A stretch of 60,434 bases of DNA, taken from positions 57,372-117,805 of the forward strand of contig JAUJOK010000012.1 in NCBI GenBank assembly GCA_030447685.1, written 5' to 3'. Positions 9,481 through 19,275 of the stretch are shown in pieces. This DNA is from Armatimonadaceae bacterium (GTDB taxonomy: Bacteria; Armatimonadota; Armatimonadia; Armatimonadales; Armatimonadaceae). The notes beneath the pieces are model-generated. The model made no database searches. It saw nothing but the letters and a program-made list of their open reading frames with translations, and was not told the origin of the DNA. A program made the translations under genes and the position numbers. How positions within the stretch are numbered: the first letter of the stretch is position 1; every line of letters begins with the position of its first letter.

Positions 9481-10634
9481 TTCGCCGCAGCGCCGCAGCC
9501 AGTTGTACGTGGGCGCCAGGCCTTTGAGCAGTTGGCGCACCTCGCCAGGGTTTCGGCGCGCCAGTAAAACAGCGCTGGCGATAACGGCGAAACTTTCGCC
9601 GCAGGCTGCAGTTTTCACGCGCTGTTGATCGGCTGCCCCAGGTCTTTTTCGATGATAGCGCACAGCAATTCAGCCATCAATGCCTTCATAAACAAATCAG
9701 GAACTGGTCTTCCAGCACGCCGGGCTGCCGTAGCCATCGCCAGCCATACCAGCATGATACCTGCTCCGGTCAGACCGGAACCTTCTGCTGGTAATGGTGC
9801 CGTCGATCCCGGCGATATAGGTCGATCCTGCCAGGGCCGTACGGTATAAGGCATCGAACAGGCAAGGCCTGCGCCATCGAACTCGATCAGCCTACCTGAG
9901 CCAGCATCTGGCGCGGGCGCGCCGTCTGGTCTACGGCGCGGGTGCGAGAGGCGTAGACACGCCGCGCCGCGCAGCCATCGACGAATTGTGCGGCAAGGTC
10001 GAACCAGTGGACGCCGAAGTCGTACAACACCAGATCGTGAATGTCTTCAGCAGCGTACCGACTGTCCGGGTAGTCCCAGTGGACGGAAGATGCGCACTCA
10101 TCAGCTTCCCCAGCAGACCCGCGCAGACGCGCCGCTGGATATAGCTGAAATGGAATTTGCCAGCGCCGTCTGGTTTACCGCCAGCTTCACCCGTTTTCTT
10201 CACGACGGGCGCGATAAACCGCTCGCCGATATCAAATCAAGCACGACGACTGGCTTCAGGAATATGCCCGTACTGGCAAGCGCCTGATTGGCCAGGACAC
10301 GCTCCGGCGGATGTGTTGCGGTGTCCACGACCTCGATGTCGTCGGCGCAGCAGGTCGCGGTAATCCGTGTAGATGTCGGCGTCGGGGAACAGGTCGCCTG
10401 CTGCTCGCGCGCGTTCCTCGATCAGGTCGTACAGAGCGACAACGTTGAGTAGCCCGCCTTCCGGCGGCTGCCGTCGTGCTGCGCCGAGATACCGCCGCAG
10501 CCGATCAAGCCGATGAAGCCGGGCGCGGGATAGGCATTAGGGTCGCGGCTTGTATGGCAGATCGGGCGCATCAATGCGTGTTGTGGGAGTAGCCTTGCTC
10601 AGGCCATAATCAAGCCACGATTGCTCTGCGGCAT
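9480..10634 (-). pseudogene. Gfo/Idh/MocA family oxidoreductase, frame-broken (copy 1)
   Basis: Putative start ATG at 10634. Across frames it reads APGFIGLIGCGGISAQH (Rossmann GxGxxG, about 10,500), NVVALYDLIEERARAAGDLF, ADIYTDYRDLLRR, then a VDTATHPPERVL stretch and a KPVVLDL stretch (catalytic EKP region). Later, HDLVLYDFGVHWFDLAAQFV (about 9,990) matches the helix with the conserved HxxD-type pair, and AELLCAI...QPINSAREN (about 9,640) matches the usual C-terminus. This is an NAD(P)-dependent sugar or inositol dehydrogenase. At least five frame breaks are present; the exact 3' end lies between about 9,430 and 9,530. Confidence 0.65.
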
Positions 10635-10699
10635 CTTTTCTTCCACAGACTGGCGTATCTTCGATCACCTTTCTTAGTTCTGGGCCTATCCTTGTATCT

Positions 10700-11515
10700 C
10701 TAAAACTGAATTTCTAAAGCCAATGATCGAATAATAGGACTCAAAATGGTTGTTATGTTGATTTTTCCTTTTATAAACGAGGCCCTCTTTTCGTTCCTGT
10801 TGAGTAATGCTTCAACGTCATCAAGTGTGAAGCCCGCAATTGAGGTCACCAAGCATCAAATTCAAGTATTTAGTACCAATGTACCAGGTTCCAGTCACAC
10901 CAACGAATCAACCAATAGTCTACGTTTAATTCTTGGCTTAAAGTGCCTCCCTAACCGTTTGATTGCCTTTGATCTTTTCTTTGTAGTCTTCGTTCATACC
11001 CATTATCAAATTGATCATCACTGTCTCCAAATAAACCGGAATAAAGAATTCGAGTATTCTTCCTTGTCATGATTGGAACCGCCGTTTTTTCTTGTTTATA
11101 AACCAAATGATGATCTACAATTGCCCAAGACATCCTGTAAAACCGTCCACCGCCTTTACGAACCAGTCACTTAGATCATCATTGAAGCCTTCTTGAAGAC
11201 TTACGCCCAATGTAATGAGGTAACCGGCTTCTAGCCGAATCGGTCAGTTTCTTGATTTCTTCGACCTTATCACTCGCTCAACCGCTTCAATTCCATTTCT
11301 ATGATTTTTTCTATAGCTGCACGATTGCTCTTGTAAAGATAAAAACAACCCGAACACCTGCAAAGTCAATGATATCAGTGGTGGTTTTCGTAAGATTGCC
11401 GTATTCGTTTTCTGGCTTCCCCAAAGACTTTGGCACGTTTGGTAACAATAACGAATACTCTATAGGCTTCATTTAGGCGCTTCGTAAGATCTTTCTATTT
11501 GCTATGGCTACTCAT
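10700..11515 (-). pseudogene. AT-rich RelA/SpoT-domain (alarmone synthetase-like) gene, frame-broken
   Basis: This segment is strikingly AT-rich compared with the ~60% GC surroundings. Reading minus-strand frames from ATG 11515 gives KDLTKRLNEAYRVF, DIIDFAGVRVV, YLYKSNRAAIEKIIEME, AGYLITLGVSLQEGFNDDL, SWAIVDHHLVYKQEK, SGLFGDSDDQFD and GTWYIGTKYLNLMLGDL, ending at the stop at 10700. DIIDFAGVRVV and WAIVDHHLVYK correspond to the D-x-x-G-x-R and WAEIEHDLxYK-type motifs of the RelA/SpoT nucleotidyltransferase domain, which makes (p)ppGpp or related alarmones. Length (~270 residues) suits a stand-alone synthetase. About six frame breaks are present. Base composition suggests horizontal transfer. 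Confidence 0.6.
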
Positions 11516-11985
11516 ATTCGAGGACAACGCTCTTATTTGGCCCCGGATTATGATGGTTTTCAAACCACGCCCACCTGGCGTTAATCCCGACTCGTCCCGA
11601 TACAGTGCTTCATTATCAAGGAGGTGAACCTTTCTCTGCCAATGTGTATCTCCCTTTTCAGATCAGCCCGGCAGTGGTTTGTTGCTACCGAGAAAGCCAA
11701 GCTTAGTAGGTTGGGAATACCTAACGCAGCGGGCTGTATTTGCGGTTCATCTCTACGTGGGAACTCATCCGCCAGGTTTACGGCCCGCCACGCTGTCGGC
11801 GAAGGCCACTTCGACACCTGCCTGTATTGCCGCCTTTTCTTTCTCGGTAAGACCAGCGTCGGGTCTTCATCGCGCTCCGGAAACTGGTGAACAATGCGGT
11901 GGCATGGCAGTTTGGGGTCTTCGCCGCGTGCTGGCCAGAGCCACCTGTACTTCGAGGTTCCGGGTCAAGAGTGACGACCTGTTTC
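11516..11985 (-). other. Unresolved stretch between RelA/SpoT-like gene and Gfo/Idh gene
   Basis: GC content recovers here. The minus strand shows short coding-like pieces, such as LTEKEKAAIQAGVEVAFADS around 11,830 and VHLLDNEALYRDESG around 11,610, in different frames. They are too short and broken to assign. It could be one small gene preceding the RelA/SpoT-like gene. No tRNA, insertion-sequence terminus or attachment site was recognised. Confidence 0.25.
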
Positions 11986-11989
11986 GTAC

Positions 11990-13083
11990 TCCTGCCTCTG
12001 GTTTACCTGACGGCGGGACGGTGCAGCACCTACCTTGCTGACGACAGCGGTCTCCACGATCTGCTGGCCGATGCGCAGCTGCGACCAGCGGGCCGGTGAC
12101 GGCTTCGCCGGTCGCCGGGCAGTGAATCGAGTCTCGATGGGATTGCGGCCAGGACGCTGGGCGACATCACCGGAATATCGCGCCCTTCGGGCGGTCGCTT
12201 TGGTCTGGAGGCGAATGGTCTGCTCGCCAATCAGCAGGGCGATGCGGTGCCTGCCGTGCCGACGACGACGAAGCCACGCCAGGCTACGCTTCGAGAAGGC
12301 GTCCGCAGGTCGCTAAAGAAGCAGTACCCCCAGCGCGTCTCGTATTTTGAAAGACCGAAGCTTCAGGCATGAGCGATGGTGATGCTGTGTTCGTCCACCT
12401 CCAGGCCGCTGCCCATCGACGACGCAGGTGACTTCGATAGGCGCGCGCCCGTTGTGGAAACCAGGTGCCCAGAGCGACGCCGTAGCCCAGGTAGTCGAGC
12501 AGCGAGCCGCCGCCACTCTCTTCTGATACCACCAGCTTGTGGATTTTTGCCGCGCCGCCTCTTGCGCTGTAACTGACCTTGTCGGCGATATGGCGCAGGG
12601 GGCCGCGATTGCCGTCATAATAATGCACTTCGAGAACGTCGCCGATGACGCACTTCGTCAATCAGGCGCTTGCGGTGATATGGCGGATAACAGGCTGCTG
12701 CGCCAGTTGACGACCATCGTTTTTCCGTCGCTTCGACGGCGCGAATCATCGCGTCGGCATCGGTGAGCGAGGCAGCGAAGGGCTTTTCAACAAGGATATG
12801 GACGCCAAACGGGGCAACTTTTTCGACATACTCGCCGTGCCGTCCCGTGGCCGGGCAAAAGGAGCACGATGTGTCAGGCTGCGTCCGCTCCAGACACTCT
12901 CGGTAATCGGTGAACTGCCGCTCCTCGCCGATGCCGAAGCTGCGGCCGCCCCTTATGCGGGCGAGGTCGTCGTCGCAGATACATACCGACGATTCTGCTT
13001 TTGGGGTGCTCGTGCGCCAGGCGAAGCAGATCGCCCATGTGCATGTGGTCGAAATTGATTCCAGCTATTTTCCAGGTTTCCAT
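11990..13083 (-). pseudogene. Gfo/Idh/MocA family oxidoreductase, frame-broken (copy 2)
   Basis: Start ATG at 13083: METWKIAGINFDHMHMGDLL, then HEHPKSRIVGM and, in the next frame, a continuation of the Rossmann domain. VEKPFAASLTDADAMIRAVE (around 12,770) holds the catalytic EKP motif. Downstream pieces are TMVVNWR, VIGDVLEVHYYDGNRGPLRH (about 12,640), SEESGGGSLLDYLGYGVALG (GGG...D...YG, about 12,510) and IGQQIVETAVV near 12,040. The HxH start (FDHMHMGDLL) resembles Gfo/Idh subfamilies in Armatimonadota and Planctomycetota sugar-degradation clusters. At least four frame breaks are present; the 3' end is approximate. Confidence 0.65.
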
Positions 13084-13125
13084 AATCGTGGAGGTACAGC
13101 CATCCAGGCGGCGCGCGGCTTCCTG

Positions 13126-15328
13126 CTAACCCCACTCCGCCGACATGGAGCGCGGGCCGCCGCTCCGAATTCGGCTCGGCCTTACGCACTACCTCGTGTG
13201 TCACCGGGGGTGGGCGTGTGCCTTCGCCGAAGAGAAGGAAGCGCAGGATATAGGCAATCGGCTTGCCCTCCGCCCAGGTGAAAGTAGCAGGGTGGCTTGC
13301 CTGTCACGTCGCGGATGTGGAGCAGAACCGCCGCGATGGCGTTGGGCACGGCGGCGCTGCGGACGCGCAGGATACGGTACGTATAACCTCTCTCCGCCCC
13401 CTTGATCTGGCTTACCACACGCTCCTCAGATTCACGCCCCGAACCTCCAGCACTTCCGCGAACTCCGAAGTATCACCAAGCTCGACCTCCAGAAACAGCA
13501 CCGCTGCGCGGAATGTGATTGTCGTCCCGCTGCGCCTTCTCTCTCAGACGATATTCCTGCTCGTCCCCGGCGTGCCGTCGGTTGGCGATAATACGCATCC
13601 TCCCTGTTGGCCGCCTCTTCAATAAACCGCTGCGCCGTTTTGTCCAGCTCCACCCGACCACGCAATTCAGTCGAGCGGAAAATTCGAGATACTAATGAGG
13701 TGACAACGATAGCTCCGATAAAGAAACCGGCTATCTGGAGACCCTCTGGCCGTTCCACGACATTGACGATGGTGTAGATGAAGATCAAGGACACCAGGCC
13801 GATGCCGAAGGCGGCGCGTCTTTCCCCGCGACGCCAGGCAGAAAGGGTGACGGCAATCGTGGCCGAGGTCATCAGCGCCAGAACCCCCGTCGCATACGCC
13901 CCTGCCTGCGCTTCCACACCGGCCCGGAAAGCCAGCGTAACGGCGAAACAGATGCCGGTGAAGATCAGCACCAGGGGCCGCGTCGCCCGTGTCCACTCCG
14001 AGCCATGCCGTAGCGCGGCAGATAGCGCGGCACGATGCACCAGGAGACCTGCCATCGCCGAAGAACCGGCAAACCACAGGATCAGGATCGTGCTGATGTC
14101 ATAAACCGTGCCGAATCGAGGGCCGAGGTACTTGTGGGCCAGATACGCCAGGGCATCGTCCGTTCGCCTCGCCCGCCTTGGCTTCCTCGCCCTGGATCCA
14201 CCCCGGCAGCAGTCGCCAGCGCCGGTAGTTGCCCCAGCACCTGCGCCGCCGTCACATCATTTTTGGTGATCACGCGGCCTGCCGGGAAAAGGGCCAGGTC
14301 GTTGGCGATAACGACGGCTCCTTTGGTCCGCTTTCCCCACCAGGAGCTTCTGAAGCTGTTCCGGTGTTGGGCGTGGGTGGCGGGGCGAAACTCTTGCTGT
14401 GGAATGAGTACAGTGGTGACGAGGCTGCAATCATCAGCAGCACGCTCATGATCAAAGCCGCCGTGGTCAGCAGCTTGCGCGTGTTCCTGATGCGCCCCAA
14501 CGGCTTTTCCTGCGTCATCGGCGTCGCCTTTTACCAGAGGCATCACCACCACACCGGTCTCAAAGCCCGATAAACCCAGCGCGAGCCGGGGAACACCAGT
14601 GATCGCCGCCCCGATCATCAGGAACGGGTTGCTGTAGCTGCTCAGCAGGGCGCTCTTCCAGTTCGTCAGGACCGAGGGTTCTGGACAATCTGCGTAAAGC
14701 CGGTGCCGACAACCACCAGGTTCAGCCCGATATAGACGGCCACCAGCGCAACGGCGATACCGATATTCGCCAAAGCCCTTCAGGAAGACCGCGCCCAGCA
14801 GGGCGATCAGCACAAAGGTGATGGCGATCTCCTGGCCGCGCAGAAAGTGCGCGTAGGGGTTCTCGACGATGTGCGCGGTGGCATCGGCTGCATGGTGATG
14901 GTGATGATGAAGCCGGTGGCGACGAAGCCGATCAGACACAGCACGAACAGCTTGCCCTGCCACCACAGAAGCAGGTGCTCCAGCATCGAGATGGAGCCGT
15001 CGCCGTGCGGGCTTTCCTCTGCGACCCTCTTGTACATCGGCAGCGCGCAAACAGCGTCGACACCAGGATCAGGTGGCGATGGGCGAGAGCGCGCCTGCAG
15101 GCAAGCGCGGCGATACCGGGCTGGTAGCCAAGGGTGGAGAAGTAATCGACACTGGTCAGGCACATCACCTGCCACCACGAGTGCTGCGGGTGCTGCCTCT
15201 TCCGGCTCGTGCGGCCCTTCCATCTCTTTGAGGTGACCCCGGAAGAAGCCAACGCTTAAAGGACTGACGGAGCGGAGGGGGCGCGGGTCTTGCCGGGGCG
15301 TTCGCTCGGCTATATTGGATTGCGGCAT
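13126..15328 (-). pseudogene. APC-family amino-acid permease with C-terminal cytoplasmic domain, frame-broken
   Basis: Membrane segments are readable across alternating frames: [20 protein letters not shown] (first helix, about 15,180), [148 protein letters not shown] and [27 protein letters not shown] and LSGFETGV are hallmark sites of APC-superfamily amino-acid transporters. A soluble tail ([14 protein letters not shown]..., ERGYTYRILRVRSAAVPNAI) follows the last helix. Total length of ~700 residues is usual for this large subfamily. Many single-base breaks are present; the substrate is unknown. Confidence 0.68.
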
Positions 15329-15366
15329 GTTATTAGATTTCGGTTGTTATTGGAGAAGCGGTGATG

Positions 15367-15772
15367 TTACAGCGCGCCGACGGTGTCCCATCCGGTCATA
15401 TCCGCATCGGCCAGTTCGGCAAGCACAACAACCGCGAAGGTCAGAATGCGGCAGCCGCGCTCCAGATGCCCGCCCATCGCCTTTTCCGTGTTGGAGAAGG
15501 TGATATGGGCATGGACACGGCTACCGAGAATCGCGCCGCACAGAGAAAGAATGTCGAACGGGCCTTCACCTTCAAAAAACACGTCCCTGGGGGCAAATTC
15601 GTGGTTTTGACGACGTGGACATGGTAGCGGCTGAGCGACCGATGCCGCTCATGACCAGGCCGTGGCGGATATTTTCCGCTGCGCGGCTTCCGCGAGCGAA
15701 TCGAGCACGTCATCGCCCGGATTCAGGCGCACCAGAACCACGCGGCGAAACTGGGGTGTTTTGAATCAGCAT
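15367..15772 (-). pseudogene. PPC domain (DUF296) protein, one frameshift
   Basis: Start ATG at 15772 reads MLIQNTPVSPRVVLVRLNPG then DDVLDSLAEAAQ, the first strand and helix of a PPC (plants and prokaryotes conserved, DUF296) domain. A frame change near 15,640 is followed by FEGEGPFDILSLCGAILGSR, VHAHITFSNTEKAMGGHLER (the HxH...GGHL metal-site motif) and CRILTFAVVVLAELADADM to the stop at 15367. Full length would be ~135 residues, normal for the single-domain family. Bacterial members are small trimeric proteins, sometimes described as DNA-binding; the function here is unknown. Confidence 0.7.
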
Positions 15773-15783
15773 AAGGGGTTTCT

Positions 15784-17037
15784 TCAATGAGCGATAGCAG
15801 GGCAGTCGTCTGCATCGAAGGCCAGCGGTTCCGCCGCGCCCAGCACTTCGACATTGTCTTTGCCCTGAACTTCGTCCAGCAGCGTTTCGGAAACGCGCAC
15901 ATGCTCCAGTTCCAGGGTGTTGGGAACGTGGACGACACGGGCCTGCTCCGGATCGACGCCCCAGCAGGCCCGAAGCGCCTCTTCGAGCGCTTCCCGGTCG
16001 TTTTCCACGACGATGGGAATGGCCCCGCGCGCCAGGAAGGTGCTGGTGGCGACATTCTGCCGGGTCGCATACAGGTCGATCTGATGGAACATACGCCGCG
16101 TTATCACATCCACCAATCCGATTCCCGCCGCGTTGCCGTGCGAGCCTTCGGTCAGCGAGCGGACAAAGATATACTTGACGCGCGGTGATTCCGGCTCGGC
16201 TTCGCCGGGCATCCGCATCCGCCCGATGATGTTCGTGTCGATTCCCGTACCGCTGTAATCCTTGCCCATGGCGTCTATAATGAGCAGATCGATCTCCTCG
16301 ACCGGCAGGCTGGGCATCATTGCTTTGGACTGGAGGAGCAGTTCCGGTTCGCGCGTCGGAATCTCCGCCGTCAGAAGGCCCTCGATATGTGCGGTTTCAT
16401 CGTAGGCGTTCTCCAGGATGGCGAGGCCGCCGAGGATTTTGCCGGTCGCCAGCGAGACGGTGGCTACCTCTTTCATGATATCGCGTATGCCGAAAACGCC
16501 GCGCCGGTGCAGCACGAGCGCCTGCGCCTGCTTGCCCAGGCCGATAGCCGTCATCTTCATCAGGCCGCTTTCCACATCGCCTTTGAAATCGGTGTGCGTC
16601 TTGATGCGGTTAACGAGAATGACGCCGTCCGCGCCCCAGGCGTTGCGATCCATGACCACGGGAATGCCGCTCTCCGTTTCGCCGATCTCGCAGACCTCCA
16701 TCGACGAGTGGATGGGCGCGGCGCAGTAGCTTTCCGTTACCCCCAGGCTTTCCAGCACCGCGATCTGTCCTTCCGCCGTCGCGCCGCCGTGGCTGCCCAT
16801 CGCGGGGACGATGAATGGCTCGCCGCCCGCGTCGCGCACCGCCGCGACAACGGATTGGATGATTAGCGCGATGTTGCGAATACCCCGGCTTCCCGCCGTC
16901 ACGGCGATACGCTTGCCGGGAATATCGGCGGGCAGGAGGCGCTTCATCTGTTCGCGCACGGCGGCGGGAATGTCGGGAACGGTCGGGCGCTCGAACCGCT
17001 GGCGAACGGCGGCCATGCGGGGAAATTCACTGCTCAT
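15784..17037 (-). CDS. LarA-like lactate racemase-domain protein (putative 2-hydroxyacid racemase/C2-epimerase)
   Basis: 417 residues. PAMGSHGGATAEGQ (about 79-92) resembles the LarA N-terminal His loop, and NRIKTHTDFKGDVESGLMKM (about 143-162) holds the His/Lys region that in LarA anchors the nickel-pincer nucleotide. LarA itself racemises lactate; LarA homologues act on other short 2-hydroxyacids. The start ATG at 17037 overlaps the PdxA2 stop as ATGA. Being third in a kinase/dehydrogenase operon for four-carbon acid sugars suggests it interconverts C2 epimers such as erythronate and threonate; that role is inference. No larB, larC or larE cofactor genes lie in the window. Confidence 0.75.
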   Translation of the reverse strand: MSSEFPRMAAVRQRFERPTVPDIPAAVREQMKRLLPADIPGKRIAVTAGSRGIRNIALIIQSVVAAVRDAGGEPFIVPAMGSHGGATAEGQIAVLESLGVTESYCAAPIHSSMEVCEIGETESGIPVVMDRNAWGADGVILVNRIKTHTDFKGDVESGLMKMTAIGLGKQAQALVLHRRGVFGIRDIMKEVATVSLATGKILGGLAILENAYDETAHIEGLLTAEIPTREPELLLQSKAMMPSLPVEEIDLLIIDAMGKDYSGTGIDTNIIGRMRMPGEAEPESPRVKYIFVRSLTEGSHGNAAGIGLVDVITRRMFHQIDLYATRQNVATSTFLARGAIPIVVENDREALEEALRACWGVDPEQARVVHVPNTLELEHVRVSETLLDEVQGKDNVEVLGAAEPLAFDADDCPAIAH

Positions 17038-18035
17038 CAGTCTTTGCCTTTCACCAGACGGGCGGCAAGCAAAATCGCTTCCACCATACTTTTCTCGGAC
17101 GCAATACCCTTATAGGCGATGTCGAACGCGGTACCGTGATCGACGGACGTGCGGATAAAGGGCATTCCTACCGAGACGTTGACGCCGGTATCGAAACCGG
17201 CCAGCTTCACGGGGATATGCCCCTGATCGTGGTACATGGCGATAACTATATCGAACTCGCCACGGCTGGCGCGGTAAAAGATCGTGTCGGGCGGGTACGG
17301 CCCGCTGGCTGCGTATCCCGCCTTTTGCGCCTGTTCCACCGCCGGAGCTATCTCTTCCGCTTCCTCCTGACCGAACAGACCGCCCTCGCCCGCGTGCGGG
17401 TTCAGCCCCGCCACGGCAATACGCGGATTAGTGATACCCATCGGGCGCAGTGTCCGGTCGGCAATCCCGATAACCGTGTATATCCGCTCCGCTTTTACCC
17501 GCTCGATTGCTTTTCGCAGGCTGACATGGGTGGAGACATGGATAACGCGCAGGGTGGGCGTCACCAGCATCATCGCGTAGTCGGCGGTACGGGTCAGGTC
17601 GGCCAGAATCTCTGTGTGGCCTGCGTAGTTGAAGCCTGCCAGGTGCATCGCGGCCTTGTTCAGCGGCGCGGTCGCAATGGCCTGCACCTGCCCGGCAATC
17701 GCCAGTTCCACCGCCGTCCGCACCGCTTCCACGGCGACGCGTCCCGATTCCACCCCCTCCACGCCGATCTGCACCTGTTCCCGGTCGAGTGGAACATCCC
17801 AAACGTCGATGACGCCCAGCTCGGCCCGGGTGTCGGCAGTATTCGCCACCGGATGCAGCGACGCCTGCCTGTTCAGCGTCTCGGCGGCAAATTGCAGCAT
17901 AGCTGCGCTCCCGATGACAACCGGAACACAGACATCGTAGACCGCCGGTTCCGCCAGCGCCTTTAAAATAATCTCCGGCCCGATGCCCGATGGGTCGCCC
18001 ATCGTTACCGCAATAACGGGTTTACTGCTGCTCAT
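17037..18035 (-). CDS. pdxA2: PdxA2-type 4-phospho-D-threonate/D-erythronate dehydrogenase
   Basis: 332 residues, full length for the PdxA family. AVTMGDPSGIGPEIILKAL at the N-terminus is the PdxA signature. Metal-binding histidines lie in NYAGHTEILADL (about residue 137), MYHDQGHIPVKL (about 268) and the nearby LNPHAGEGGLFG. The paralogue in vitamin B6 synthesis shares these motifs, but placement next to a DUF1537 kinase, with overlapping start and stop (18032-18035), identifies the PdxA2 branch. That branch oxidises and decarboxylates four-carbon acid sugar 4-phosphates to dihydroxyacetone phosphate. Translationally coupled to both neighbours. Confidence 0.85.
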   Translation of the reverse strand: MSSSKPVIAVTMGDPSGIGPEIILKALAEPAVYDVCVPVVIGSAAMLQFAAETLNRQASLHPVANTADTRAELGVIDVWDVPLDREQVQIGVEGVESGRVAVEAVRTAVELAIAGQVQAIATAPLNKAAMHLAGFNYAGHTEILADLTRTADYAMMLVTPTLRVIHVSTHVSLRKAIERVKAERIYTVIGIADRTLRPMGITNPRIAVAGLNPHAGEGGLFGQEEAEEIAPAVEQAQKAGYAASGPYPPDTIFYRASRGEFDIVIAMYHDQGHIPVKLAGFDTGVNVSVGMPFIRTSVDHGTAFDIAYKGIASEKSMVEAILLAARLVKGKD

Positions 18036-19261
18036 GCGTCGTTTATACCCCCGGTCAGGGCACGAAACGCATTATAAAGAGACGCTTCCCCGCCGAAGCC
18101 GCCCGCCTTCGTCACTGCCAGCGCGCCGTCCGCAGGCCCGCCGGATACTTGCAGAAGCGGCATCGCCTCCTCCACCGTGCCGATTATCTCCAGAAACGAC
18201 ACGTCCAGATGGCGGAAGGTTGCCGCCGCCGTATCGCCGCCGGTCAGAAAAATCCGTTTACTGCTCGTCCCTCGTATAACTTCGGCGGTTACTTTGCCCA
18301 GAACGGATGCCTCGGCCAGCCGCATCTCGTGGCGAACGTCAGCCAGGCTCGCTTCCGGCAGGGTAAGAAGATGATGCTGCCGGGAATCCATCTCAAGCGT
18401 TGGTATATCCGGCAAAATCCAATGCCGAACTGACACCCGCTCCTTGAGAAATGCCACCTGCCGATGCGTTGCCGGGTTCTGGCTCCCGGCAGAGATGACA
18501 ACCGGGCCGGGTTCAAGTGTTGGCAGAGTTTCCGGGATGCGGCTTGACGGCTGTAGCTGCCGTGCAATCGCCCCTGCCAGCCCTGCCGACCCGACCCAGA
18601 GAATCGGCGTATCCGTATGTCTGCCCGCCTCAACAACAGAATGAATCTGCTCGTCCGTGGCCGCATCGAATAGAACGGCGCGCACACCGCTCTCCCGCCG
18701 CGCGCGATGCACCGTAGCGATTATCGCTTTCGCCCCATGAAGAACTGTGTCAGTGCCGATAAAGCAGACGCGCTCACCTATCTGACGCTCCAGCAGGGGC
18801 GGAATCAGCGAATCCACGATTCCTCCCACCACATCGCTGATGAACTCTGTCTCGTGCAGCGGCCTGCCATGAACCGTGTAGATGCCCTGTTCCATCCGTC
18901 GCCCCTGCTTCGGGTACGCCGGGACGATCCAGGCGACAGAGGACGGCAATGCATCCAGCATCACCTTGATTTCTGCGCCGATCCAGCCGCGCAGTGTGGA
19001 ATCTATTTTCTTGTACAGCAGCGGCGCGGGGTGCGGCATTCGGGAAAGGGATGCAGCCATCGGGCGCAGCGCAGTCTGAGCGTCGCTCCACGATAGATTG
19101 CGGCTTTCCGTCGAGATTACCTGAACGTCGCTCCCCGTCCCACCTTCCAGAAATCCGTCCGTCAGCGATAGGCGAACCGAAAAGTCGTGGTTTCGGAATT
19201 GTAGCCCGGTATCCGCCGCCCCGGTGAGGTCGTCCGCGATGATAAGCGCCTTGGCGGGCAA
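18032..19261 (-). CDS. Four-carbon acid sugar kinase (DUF1537, OtnK/DtnK-like)
   Basis: 409 residues, standard for the family. The N-terminal domain begins MPAKALIIADDLTGAADTGL, the IADDLTGA motif of DUF1537 kinases. KKIDSTLRGWIGAE (about 84-97) and PAYPKQGR follow. The C-terminal nucleotide-binding part has SAGSQNPATHRQVAFL and FLTGGDTAAATFRHL (GGDTA motif, about 342). These enzymes phosphorylate D- or L-threonate, D-erythronate and similar acids at O4, feeding PdxA2. First gene of the operon kinase-PdxA2-LarA-like, with malate synthase 14 nt upstream on the same strand. Confidence 0.87.
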   Translation of the reverse strand: MPAKALIIADDLTGAADTGLQFRNHDFSVRLSLTDGFLEGGTGSDVQVISTESRNLSWSDAQTALRPMAASLSRMPHPAPLLYKKIDSTLRGWIGAEIKVMLDALPSSVAWIVPAYPKQGRRMEQGIYTVHGRPLHETEFISDVVGGIVDSLIPPLLERQIGERVCFIGTDTVLHGAKAIIATVHRARRESGVRAVLFDAATDEQIHSVVEAGRHTDTPILWVGSAGLAGAIARQLQPSSRIPETLPTLEPGPVVISAGSQNPATHRQVAFLKERVSVRHWILPDIPTLEMDSRQHHLLTLPEASLADVRHEMRLAEASVLGKVTAEVIRGTSSKRIFLTGGDTAAATFRHLDVSFLEIIGTVEEAMPLLQVSGGPADGALAVTKAGGFGGEASLYNAFRALTGGINDA

Positions 19262-19275
19262 TGATTCTTCCTTGC

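Noticed and set aside
10640..11580. AT-rich segment considered as an insertion sequence or prophage piece
   Set aside because: No transposase or integrase motif and no terminal inverted repeats were found; the readable protein is RelA/SpoT-like.
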